Below, piece after piece: positions 49,201 to 61,200 of a DNA stretch of 64,000 nt. Source of the DNA: Anthopleura xanthogrammica (Eukaryota > Cnidaria > Anthozoa > Actiniaria > Actiniidae); NCBI GenBank assembly GCA_964019055.1, contig OZ025216.1, positions 3,770,001 through 3,834,000 of the forward strand, in the 5' to 3' direction. Every line of letters starts with the position of its first letter. Within the stretch, counting starts at the first letter, position 1. The notes beneath the pieces were generated by a model that saw only the letters and a list, made by a program, of their open reading frames with translations, was not told the DNA's origin and did no database searches. The position numbers and the translations under genes are program-made.

Positions 49201-52200
49201 CATCCATCCATCCATCCATCCATCCATCCATCCATCCATCCATCCATCCATCCATCCATCCATCCATCCATCCATCCATCCATCCATCCATCCATCCATC
49301 CATCCATCCATCCATCCATCCATCCATCCATCCATCCATCCATCCATCCAGGCTATCAATCCATCCATCCAGGCTATCAATCCATCCATCCAGGCTATCA
49401 ATCCATCCATCCATCCATCCATCCTTCCATCCTTCCTTCCTTCCTTCCTTCCTCCTTCCTCCTTCCTCCTTCCTTCCTTCTTTCCTTCTTTCCTTCCATC
49501 AATCCATCAATCTATCCATCCATCTGTTCAACCATCCACCCATAATTTCTTCCTTCCTTCCATTCTTCCATCCATCCTTCCATCAATCAATCAATCAATC
49601 TATCCCTCCAAAATATTCCTCCATCCATCCATTTGTCCATCCTTTCTTTCTTTCTTTCTTCTTTCCGTTTCATTGTATCAGTGAAATTCTTTTTATCTCA
49701 GTACGATACAAACCTTTCCTGTTGAGTTTCCAATTATTTGTAACTGTCCAAATGCCCAATCGCCTGAAGTAGAATTCGAAGTCTTCCAGAGAGAATTGGT
49801 CGTGGTTCCATTGTCATTAAAGATCTCAAGCAGAGAGTCTGATTCATCAGGAATAAAATACCAAAACTGCATGCAGAAACCAATATGTGTTGCGTTCCAG
49901 TGTTTCACGAGTCTTCCTTGACCAGGTTGGTTATTTTCTTCTGACTTTAAGATAATGTAGCTTTCTAGATTTTGATAAATGTATATAATATTACATATAA
50001 CAACATAGATAGTAACTTAGCATATTCATTTAGTTAAAAAATGGTTGATACCTTGGTCAGTCAATGACGTGTGGTCATGCTTAGGAAAGTGATGTTTCCT
50101 GAACTGATAATCCACTGGTCTAAAGAAATCCCAAAAGAGAGTGCCCTTGGTATCGTTTTGGAAGCCACAGAACTCGTTGTTGAACCCACAAATGCCTGGA
50201 TAATATCAAGAAGAAAAAGTATAATACATCGTTATGATGGTTAAGATAGCTGTGTTCAGTACGACTGTAATATACGTTATTCAATTAATGGTGATGATGA
50301 TGTGGTAAAATAATGACAAAGTAATGGTAAAGTGAATGAATGATGAAAACAGTTAAAGATGATGATAATGATGATGGCTGTTGTAATGGTAAAGCACAGG
50401 GAGCCCAATTTAGATAACAGTAAAAGGTGAAAATAAAATCGGAAAAAAATCGCGTTTAATTAATTTTTTAAATTCCAGGTCAAGATAATGTCCTCTATAA
50501 TACGAACGAGCAAAAATATCCGTAAAAAATGCACCAGAACTTTTTTTTTTCGCGCGCGCCTTTGTTTTCCAATGTAATTTCCCTATGATATCCTACCTGT
50601 GGATTTATGTCAATATAATTTAACAAGGGAGGAAAGTCAAGTCGCCATCTTGGACAACACAACACACTTTAAACCACGATTTCACCTTCTTTTAAACCTC
50701 CAACTCCCGAAAAAACTTGACCAAAATGTTCCCTAGGATGGGGGAATCATTTTTTTAAAAGTCGTTTTGATCTTCCTCACCGATTTCTCGGAACGAAATT
50801 TACGTGCAGAAAATTTTTCGTTTGCTGCAGATTTCCTGACTATCTTCTGTACGATTCGTTAAGGCAGCGGGACTGGGGCGAGAACCAATTTCGACCTCAC
50901 TACTCTCCCGCCTAGGCATTTTGTCACGTGTACACAACCCACTACCAACCTCCCCACAGGGCTAGTTTTGTTGTTGAAAAATTCTTTGACAAAGTTCAAA
51001 ATTTTTACAGTTTGTTGGTGAATTTTACTTAAAAAACGAAAGATAACTACAGATAATCCAAAACAATATCAGGTTTGGTGAATTTACCTTGGATGCCATT
51101 CATTCAACTTCAAATTTTGGAAATTTCCGTACTTTCTCAAGACAAAGCTGCACCAAACAGATGAAAACTGGTAAAAAAGAGGTGAGCAAAAAACTACACT
51201 TCTACTTCTTGAACATTTTGGTCAAGTTTTTTCGGGAGTTGGAGGTTTAAAAGAAGGTGAAATCGTGGTTTAAAGTGTGTTGTGTTGTCCAAGATGGCGA
51301 CTTGACTTTCCTCCCTTGTTAAATTATATTGACATAAACCCACACGTAGGATACCATAGGGAAATTACATTGGAAAACAAAGGCGCGCGCGAAAAAAAAA
51401 AGTTCTGGTGCATTTTTTACGGATATTTTTGCTCGTTCGTATTATAGAGGACATTATCTTGACCTGAAATTTAAAAAATTAATTAAACGCGATTTTTTTC
51501 CGATTTTATTTTCACCTTTTACTGTTATCTAAATTGGGCTCCCTGTGGGTAAAGTTAATAAAGGTTATGGTGGTGGTAGTTGTAAGAGATTACTTCCGGG
51601 CCCCGTATTCCGCCATTTCCCGTATTATCATGCATGTGAATTAAATAGTTCAGAACGACCGCCATCTTGTATTGCTTGTTGTGTGGCTTAGAGGCCAAGA
51701 CATAACAGTAGTGGTGGTAGTGGTGGTAGTGGTGGTAGTGGTGGTAGTGGTGGTAGTGGTGGTAGTGGTGGTAGTGGTGGTAGTGGTGGTAGTGGTGGTA
51801 GTGGTGGTAGTGGTGGTAGTGGTGGTAGTGGTGGTAGTGGTGGTAGTGGTGGTAGTGGTGGTAGTGGTGGTAGTGGTGGTAGTGGTGGTAGTGGTGGTAG
51901 TGGTGGTAGTGGTGGTAGTGGTGGTAGTGGTGGTAGTGGTGGTAGTGGTGGTAGTGGTGGTAGTGGTGGTAGTGGTGGTAGTGGTGGTAGTGGTGGTAGT
52001 GGTGGTAGTGGTGGTAGTGGTGGTAGTGGTGGTAGTGGTGGTAGTGGTGGTAGTGGTGGTAGTGGTGGTAGTGGTGGTAGTGGTGGTAGTGGTGGTAGTG
52101 GTGGTAGTGGTGGTAGTGGTGGTAGTGGTGGTAGTGGTGGTAGTGGTGGTAGTGGTGGTAGTGGTGGTAGTGGTGGTAGTGGTGGTAGTGGTGGTAGTGG

Positions 52201-55200
52201 TGGTAGTGGTGGTGGTGATGATGGTGAAAGTGGTGATCATTTTATAACAGTTACCTCTCTGAATTTGACATCTCTGGACGTTGGCTATTTGCTTGACTAC
52301 TAAGGCATCTATAAGTGAGTAAAAGTTTTCTAATGTTCGAGTTTAAGCAGCTAAAACACTCTAGTATTAGCACTCAAGTAATAGATAAATATCACCGTTT
52401 ATATAATCATGATTTGCCATACCACAAGATAGATTATGTCTCTCTTCTTCACAGTGCGTCTGCTGGCCACATGAACTGCACGTCCCATCCAAACACTGGT
52501 ACTCTGGACACTTTTTTTCTACATATGAAAAAAGATCGAAAAACAGCTAAAATATGGAAGGGTGGCAAATAACTACTTTTGGTTCTTTAATGAATAAGGA
52601 AAACATTCTTCTATTCTATTTTCTTCTCCTTCTGACCGCATTGTATAATTTCATAAAACTGATTGAAAACATAGTTTTATGTTAATATGAATTGAAATTA
52701 GTGAACCATATTTTTGATGGATGAGAATCGAATCCACGACCTTCCTAACACTAGTCGGACGCCCTAACCACTGAGCTACTGGAAACTTTAATGGTGAACG
52801 TAGGTCATCCTGTGGGCATTGCGACAAACAGACTGTAACCTGATTGTCTCTGTATAATGTCAATGTATGTGATATACAACTATTTCAAAAAATGTAGGAT
52901 GTTCATTTTTTTTATGTTAATACTCCAAATTATATTTCCTGTTTAAGTTTATAACCAACTCAAGAAGGACAAAGTAACTCACTACAATGATGTTCGTCGA
53001 GTTCCCCATCTGCACAGTCTCTCCTTCCATCACACAGACTATCATGATGGATACATTCTTGATTAGCACAGGTGAAGTAACCAGTTCGACAAACACACCC
53101 TTCCTCGTCAGAACCATCAGGACAATCACCATGGATACCATTACATCTTTGATGTTTCTTAACGCACTGGCCATTGGCACACTTGAACTCAGTTACTTTA
53201 CATCGAAAGCCTGTAGATCATGAAATAGAAGAAGAATTCTTTAGTTGGTAAATAATTTTGTAGTTTCAATAGTGCATCCGCCTCTAACCTCGGTGGTCTT
53301 CAGTTCGATTCATGGACTTAACAACATCACATGTGCGGAGAGTTTATTAGGTCTATCCCTTGGTTTAATGGTTATTTTTTTGGGGTTTTCCGATTTAAAA
53401 CTTAGCAAGCTAAATTCCAATTTAAACTGTGGTGTTAGCCCTACTCTGATTTTGATCAGCCAAGATTTTGTTTCTGAGAGTGTAAAATTTGAAGTTTACT
53501 TTTTCTGGAGACTTCATACCTGGTGCTGCAAACTCTGGGTAATGCCGACAGGATCTGCTGGTGGCCTGAAAGTCCCTCATCGCCATCGAAATAGAACCGT
53601 TTGTCTTAGAGATCCCTGTAAAAATGATCTATATAAAAAACATTAATACATTGGTTTCTTATAGCCATAGAGCCCTTATAAGCCTTTTTTAATATCCATG
53701 CATGGAATCCTTAGCCTCACGTTCATGCAACTCTGGCCACATTTAATGTATTAACTTACCTGGAAATTTTCCTCTGACTTTAAAGGTATGTTGGCTCTTT
53801 GCCACTTTAACCCATGGTGTCCGGACACCAACCACAAGAGTTCCTTAATCGAACTAGTTTTTCTATAGACTTCAAGACGGGATGAAGTGTTGGAAGGAAG
53901 AAGATAAGAGAACTCAATACACAACTTTATGTTTTTATAATTTGAGTTCCAAGGCAAAGACGGGGATTCCAGGGACGAATTTCCAGGAGTGAATAGAGCT
54001 ATAAAACCACCTAAAACAATAAAGAAGAAATTAAAAGTTTACTGGAAGAATTGTAATCGAAAGTAGAAGGCCTCGTATACGGTATATTCTTCTTACAAAG
54101 AAATTGTTACCGGCGAAGGAAAATGGAAAAACCTCACACTTTTCATTGCATGGGCAGGCGCGTTGCATTGTCAGATTGTCCTTTGATTCAAGTCATGATC
54201 ATAACAGAAAAATGCTCTAGTTTGTCTTTTTGGCAAAAGATTAAAAAAGGGATATAATTTTATTGTTACTTGAACGTCGTGCCGTGCAACGTTTGTGCAG
54301 TTGCATTGCAGTCAATAATGTTAATAATGTGGTTAAAATATTGATAATAAAAACAAACCACTTAGGGAGCATTCATTTTTTATGAGGGGGGAGGGGGGCG
54401 GAGTAATTAGAGGAATCAAATAGAAAAAAATGCTAGCCCCCATGGTAAGGAATTGAATATTTTGATAACCCCCCCCCCCCACTTCCAAATATAAAAAAAT
54501 TCTAGCCCCTCCCCCCCTCCAGAAAAAAACTAAAAAATATACCTTTTTTAATTTTTCATCTTATTCATGACCCCCATGGTTCAACATTCAAAAAAAATGT
54601 GACCCCCCCTTTTTATCTAGTAATTTTTTAATGACCCCCCCCTAATTCCTCCGCTACCCCACCTCCTAAAAAATGAATGCTCCCCTACCTCGGTACATAT
54701 TATTTTCTGGTTTGTTTTTTTCTCGCTTTTCCAAACTCCAGGAAGTGTCGTGTGCAGTTATAATCCATCCGGTATATTTTCCATCGCGAAAAGAGCAGTG
54801 AAGTCTTGTAGAATCTAAAACAGTAAAAGATAGAAAAATCGATCAACATCATGAAAAAAGTTTTAAAAACCTTCTCTTTAAAGCTACATTTCATACCAGA
54901 AACTTGTATGGACTCTACGACAGTTCTTCTTCCATTCCATGGCCATTTATTAGCGATGTCGTCAGCCAGAAAGCCATAGATAATCTATGCCAAATATTAT
55001 AAATAATATCAGTATTTTAAAGTTTTGATTATTAGTAAAAGCTTCAGTCTACACTCACAGTAAATTTGATAGGGCTGATTTGGCCCCACAGAGCCGTTTT
55101 GGCATTTTTAAAATAGTGCTATTTTGGCCCAGAGATGGGTCAAAATGGAACAAAATGCTATTTTGGCCCCATGAAAGCCATTTTGGCATAGCTTTATTAG

Positions 55201-58200
55201 TACTGTTTTGGCCCAAGGGTAAGCCAAAAAAGAATAAGAGGCTATCTTGGCTCTACCACAGCCATTTTAGCCCTATTACATTTTGTGCTGTTTTGGCCCA
55301 AAGGCTGGCCAAAACGGGACGAGGGGCTATTTTAGTTTGCGGGAGCCATTTTGGCCTCATAACATTTAGTGCTGTTTTGGCCCAAAGGCCTACCAAAATG
55401 GGACGAGGGGCTATTTCAGTTTGCGGGAGCCATTTTGGCCTCATAACATTTAGTGCTGATTTGGCCCAAAGGCTGGCTAAAACGGGACGAAGGGCTATTT
55501 TAGTTTGCGGGAGCCATTTTGGCCTCATAACATTTAGTGCTGTTTTGGCCCAAAGGCTGACCAAAATGGGACGAAGGGCTATTTCAGTTTGCGGGAGCCA
55601 TTTTGGCCTCATAACATTTAGTGCTGTTTTGGCCCAAAGGCTGGCTAAAACGGGACGAAGGGCTATTTCAGTTTGCGGGAGCCATTTTGGCCTCATAACA
55701 TTTAGTGCTGTTTTGGCCCAAAGGCTGGCTAAAACGGGACGAGGGGCTATTTCAGTTTGCGGGAGCCATTTTGGCCTCATAACATTTGGTGCTGTTTTGG
55801 CCCAAAGGCTGGCCAAAATGGGACGAGGTGCAATTATAGTTTGCGTGAGCCATTTTGGCCCTATTACATTTAGGGCTGTTTTGGCCCAAAGGGCTGTTTA
55901 AGTTTACTATTTGCTAATTGGGTTACCATATAAAACAAAAGGTTAATTATAATATTATATCCTATATATAAAGCTGTTCTGGTTCTATCATGGGCTAAAA
56001 TCTGTAAAATGGAAACCAAGGTGCTATTTTAGAATCCAGGGGGGCATTTTGGCTCCTTACATATCTTGTCTAAATTTGTTTTTTATTTTGAACTGATCGT
56101 GCAAATATTTTTTTGAAATATATAAATTACAAACTTTGCCGTAGCGAAAAAGCAATTTGAGTAAATATCATGTGATTGTATAGCCAATAACGTATATGAA
56201 ATGCAAGCCTTCCCGAAAAAATGATCCCATAATTCATTGCGTCCCGAAAGACCATGATTCTCAGCGGGGAAGGCATTTCAAAGCCCGCCATTTTCAAGAA
56301 GCATGGCCAACGACATGGTGAACAGTAGCTTCTTTATGTGATTCTTTTAAACCCTTTTGGGTAAGAATATTGACTGAAACTCAGAAGAACGGCACTTAAG
56401 ATGTTCAAGATCATTTTGGATCAGTTTTTTTTCCTTAAAGAAGGCTAAATTATCGGTGAGTGGATTATTTTAGCCGAACCTTTGTCCTTTGCCTTTAAAA
56501 GTTTACAACTGTAATAATAAACTTCATGGAGCTTCAAATGTTTTTTTAGGGTTAATTTTTGATAATAGAAGCCGATGAATTGTGTAGAATTGTCTATGAT
56601 TATCTGTGGTTTCGCTTTTTCAATACTTTTTAAGCTCATGGTTTTGTTTGCTTCTACTTAGAGATGGAGATTACACATTATATATGGAGCAACAATTGAC
56701 TACATACAGTCATGTAGAGTAAAGGAGTAGCAGCTACTTGCAAGTATAAACTGATATACTCATAATATAAAGAATATACAATGTTTTCAGATAATTAGGT
56801 TTTTTTAGGTTTTTGACTAAATTGAAAATTCGCTTTTGTCTCTGATCGTGATTGCTATTTTTATTAAATCATGGTTTATACACTGTAAACAAGTCTTCAA
56901 CAGTTATTTTAATATGAATAAAAATGACTACACCGATTATGGAGCAAAAAAGGCGATTTCCGGATCATTTAGTGGCTCTAGACATGGGATAAATTGGCCC
57001 CTATAAAATTGGGCCAAAAAACGGTCCTATTATTAAGGGCAAAAACGGCCCCGTCAAAAGAGGGCGGTATCCGGGTCAAAAATTGGCTCTAGACATGAGC
57101 TAAATTGGCCCCTATAAAATTGGGCCAAAAAACGGTCCTAATATTAAGGGCTAAAACGGCCCCGTCAAAAGAGGGCGGTATCCGGGTCAAAAATTGGCTC
57201 TAGACATTGGCTAAATTGGCCCCTATAAAATTGGGCCAAAAAACGGTCCTAATATTAAGGGCTAAAACGGCCCCGTCAAAAGAGGGCGGTATCCGGGTCA
57301 AAAATTGGCTCTAGACATTGGCTAAATTGGCCCCTATAAAATTGGGCCAAAAAACGGTCCTAATATTAAGGGCTAAAACGGCCCCGACAAAAGAGGGCGG
57401 TATCCGGGTCAAAATTTTGGCCCCATTTTTGGGGCTGAAACGGCCCCGAACTGATTTACTGTGCTTAAGCTGACTTTTGCATTATAATTTATGGAACAAC
57501 AATAATATTGCAATATTTTACTCAAAAGAGATATCAAATCTTACATTGATACTGTAGTTGCCTGGTTGTACCACCGCCTCGATTTTGTGTTTCATTTTTT
57601 GATTTTCACAGGCCATTTCTAGGCTCCTGTTGACCATTATAGTTTGCCTGAACGCTTGTAGCTTTAATACCAGTGGGCAGGAAGGACAAAGAATACCTTT
57701 GCAGCAGAACTTGTAGACAGCTGTGGAGTAGAATAATTACAATTACTATTACAATTACTATTGCTATGAATTGTCCTTGTCCTTGTCCTTGTCCTTGTCC
57801 TTGTCCTTGTCCTTGTCCTTGTCCTTGTCCTTGTCCTTGTCCTTGTCCTTGTCCTTGTCCTTGTCCTTGTCCTTGTCCTTGTCCTTGTCCTTGTCCTTGT
57901 CCTTGTCCTTGTCCTTGTCCTTGTCCTTGTCCTTGTCCTTGTCCTTGTCCTTGTCCTTGTCCTTGTCCTTGTCCTTGTCCTTGTCCTTGTCCTTGTCCTT
58001 GTCCTTGTCCTTGTCCTTGTCCTTGTCCTTGTCCTTGTCCTTATAATCATTATTGTTAAACGACTTTACCTTCAACGGTGATTTCTGAACCAAGTGTAAT
58101 CTTTCTACTGATCTTGCTGGTTAAGTGAAACTCCAGAATTCTAGAACCTGTTTTTCAGTTGACATGATAATTAGCATGATATGACTGAATATATTCAAGA

Positions 58201-61200
58201 ATCTATCATAATAAATCAGATGGAAGAAAATGAAGAGGACTTTATCGGGTATAAAGGTATATGCACGAGACGTGTGTTTGGCGGCCCAAATTGGATCAAA
58301 GGCTTATGAATTATTTTTGAGTTTTTGAAGCTCTGCCTAAAATTTACAACCCAAAGTATTACTTGCCTGGTCTCATCCAATACAGGTACTCCGCGGGGAA
58401 AAGCTGGATCTTGTTTTGGCCGGGTAATCTTGTGACTACAGAGAGATAATCCTCATTGACTCTCTGTCTCATGTAAACTTCCATGTGATATAATCGACAT
58501 TTGCTAAAGTCCTTAAATCTGTATTGGCTTGTGCTCCTGTAAAAATAACGAAAAATTCTAACCGTTTTTTGTTGAAGTTGGACGTCTCGTTTGCAAACTA
58601 CTATGTCCCTATTTATTTATTTATTTATTTATAATCATTCTGAGGAGAATAAAATAAACAAAGACATGGCGGCCATGTTGGATGATATCTAACATGGCGG
58701 CTTTGAAAACCATCAACAGCAAATCTTATTACCCTCCATTACAAACTCTGGTCATGAATATAACCTTGTGTTTCGACTGTTGAAATGCTAGTTTACAAAC
58801 GAGACATCAAACTTCATGGGTCGCACTTCAACGAACGAAACACACAAACGAGCAAAACAACGATTAATTTAACATTTACTAACAATGTGTATCTGATAGG
58901 ATACGTAGGTGATTCGATTTTAATCAACAACTCCTCTGTTTCTCCCTCATCATCCAATCCTGGTTCTTTAACTTTTCTAAACCATATTTCGCATTCATCA
59001 CCACATGACGCTGAGATGAAGTAAAGTCCTGAGGTACTGACCTGAAAAATTAAGGTAATTGTATATATTGATTTTCAAATGGTCATAGAGTCTTGGAGAT
59101 AAACCATGGATATATCAAAATTCAAGAAAAAACTCTTGCAATTAATCAGGGCTAATTCAGTTTATACAGCTTTTTAAAGAATGTCCTTACCATAATATAA
59201 CCTTTTTGTCGTAGAGTGTAGTTTGAGAGACCCGAAAATCCAGGAATGGTAAAGGATGGCAAAACACTGGATATGTTTGGAGTACCACGAAACACTTCGT
59301 TGTCCTTCAAAATTAAGCTCGTTCTAGAAGTGATATACTTGTTCCATAATTCATACGAAACTCCACGTATGTTAGTGAAGTTATCTGCGGGCCATAAAAG
59401 AAAAAAGATTCGTAAAAGAATAATTAAGATGGATGGATGGATGGATGGATGGATGGATGGATGGATGGATGGATGGATGGATGGATGGATGGATGGATGG
59501 ATGGATGGATGGATGGATGGATGGATGGATGGATGGATGGATGGATGGATGGATGGATGGATGGATGGATGGATGGATGGATGGATGGATGGATGGATGG
59601 ATGGATGGATGGATGGATGGATGGATGGATGGATGGATGGATGGATGGATGGATGGATGGAAGGATGGATGGATGGATGGATGGATGGATGGATGGATGG
59701 GAAACGTCTTACCGAAAGATGATACATCTGGTTCACTGCACAACTTCAAAGTAGCACTCTTATCTGATGAACGAATTCTAATGGTGTTCGTTTTGAATTC
59801 AACGCTGCACTTCGCTATTTGCTCATTTGCAGTATCCATGGTAACAATACACTGGATGCTGCGCCCAGAATTCGAGTCGTACACCATGACAACCGATAGG
59901 CTATGATGTTGACTTTCGTTTTTAGCCTCGCAGCTACGATTTAATGTCACAGTGTAAATGTAGACACTTCTTTCTAAATGTCGTTGGATCCACTGGGGAT
60001 TTGATTCCTAAACACAGAGAGTGATTTACAAAATTCTTGAGCTAATAAACGTTTTCATTCGTGGTCTGATATAACACTATTACTATAAAGTTAGAGAAAA
60101 CTAATCTCACTAATCACCTTAGTAACGTTTATCGACGTTAAATTTCTTGATGGAGAATGCAGGATATCTGCACTATCAATGACGTTTCGACCTTGGAAAT
60201 CATTGTCAAAATGCTTCTTTTTGACTCGCCGATTTGAAGGCAAAGAATATGGAATATTCGTGTGAAGACTTGTGTGATTTTTGACCTGCAAATCATTAAC
60301 AAAATGTCTACTCAGAATCGGCATGATCATCCATCATTGAAAAAAAGTAATTTCACCTTAGTCGACGTTGGATTCATATGTTGTGGGGAGACGGCTCTGT
60401 GGAGAATCGTCTGATTTTGAACCTGCAAATCATTACCAAAGTCAAAATGGGTATGATCATTCCTAACAAGGCTATAACTGATGAAGCTAGACAATCTTGA
60501 AAAAGGACTAGAAGCAAAGCTATAAAAAAAGGTAATTCCACCTTCGTCGCCGTTAGATTCATAGTGGAAGATGAGACGGTTGTGTGGAGAATCGTTTGAT
60601 TGGCAACCTGCAAATCATTAACAAAGTGTTTTATTCGGAATCGCCATGATGATCCTTCATTGAAAAAGGACTAGAAGCGAAACTAGAGAATGCAATCTTA
60701 CCTTAGTAGTCGTCATATTCATAGGTTGAGATGAGGCGGTTGTTCGCAGAATCGTCTGGTTTTGAACCTGCAAATTATCACAAAGATAATGCATATAAGG
60801 ATTCAATTTTTTGAAAATTGGCAAATTTACAGAGGTTTGTATGTTTTGGGGTATAACGTAAGATTATATATATCTGTAAATTTTTCAGTTTTCAAAAATA
60901 GTTTTCTCAGCCAATATAACACCTAGAATAATGAATCATCGTACATTGATCAGTTTAATTTGAACTCATTTGAATTTGCGGTCGCCATTTTGGCAACTGA
61001 GGATCTATTGCAAAATCATTGGTTTAAAATATAGAACATAGATCTAGAAGCGAATGGGAATCGAAGTATGTTAATAAGATGTATCCAGCGATACAACTCG
61101 TGGAATATTCATAAACTGTTCCATTGACAGAGTTTCTAGCTGTTTCTTTACGTCCGCAGTGATGATAAAGTGTCGAGGTATATTCAACGACTCGGAGTAT

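Noticed and set aside
48371..49772. Open frames of 300-437 codons (SIHP and MDGW repeats)
   Set aside because: Translation of the (CATC)n satellite inside a MAM intron; both strands and several frames are equally open.
51650..52247. Poly-Val and poly-Thr open frames
   Set aside because: Translation of the 9-bp satellite.
52700..52800. Functional tRNA gene on the - strand
   Set aside because: A and B boxes are present, but the ends do not form an acceptor stem, and similar heads recur as SINE parts.
55080..55901. 273-codon open frame with repeating [13 protein letters not shown]
   Set aside because: The 84-bp repeat is a multiple of three, so it stays open by period alone. It lies in an intron and inside a TIR element, and the opposite strand is equally open.
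58069..58083. 15-bp microexon (EITVE) next to the hexamer satellite
   Set aside because: It has splice-like ends and fits phase 1-1, but is too short to support without transcripts, and the flanking exons join in phase without it.
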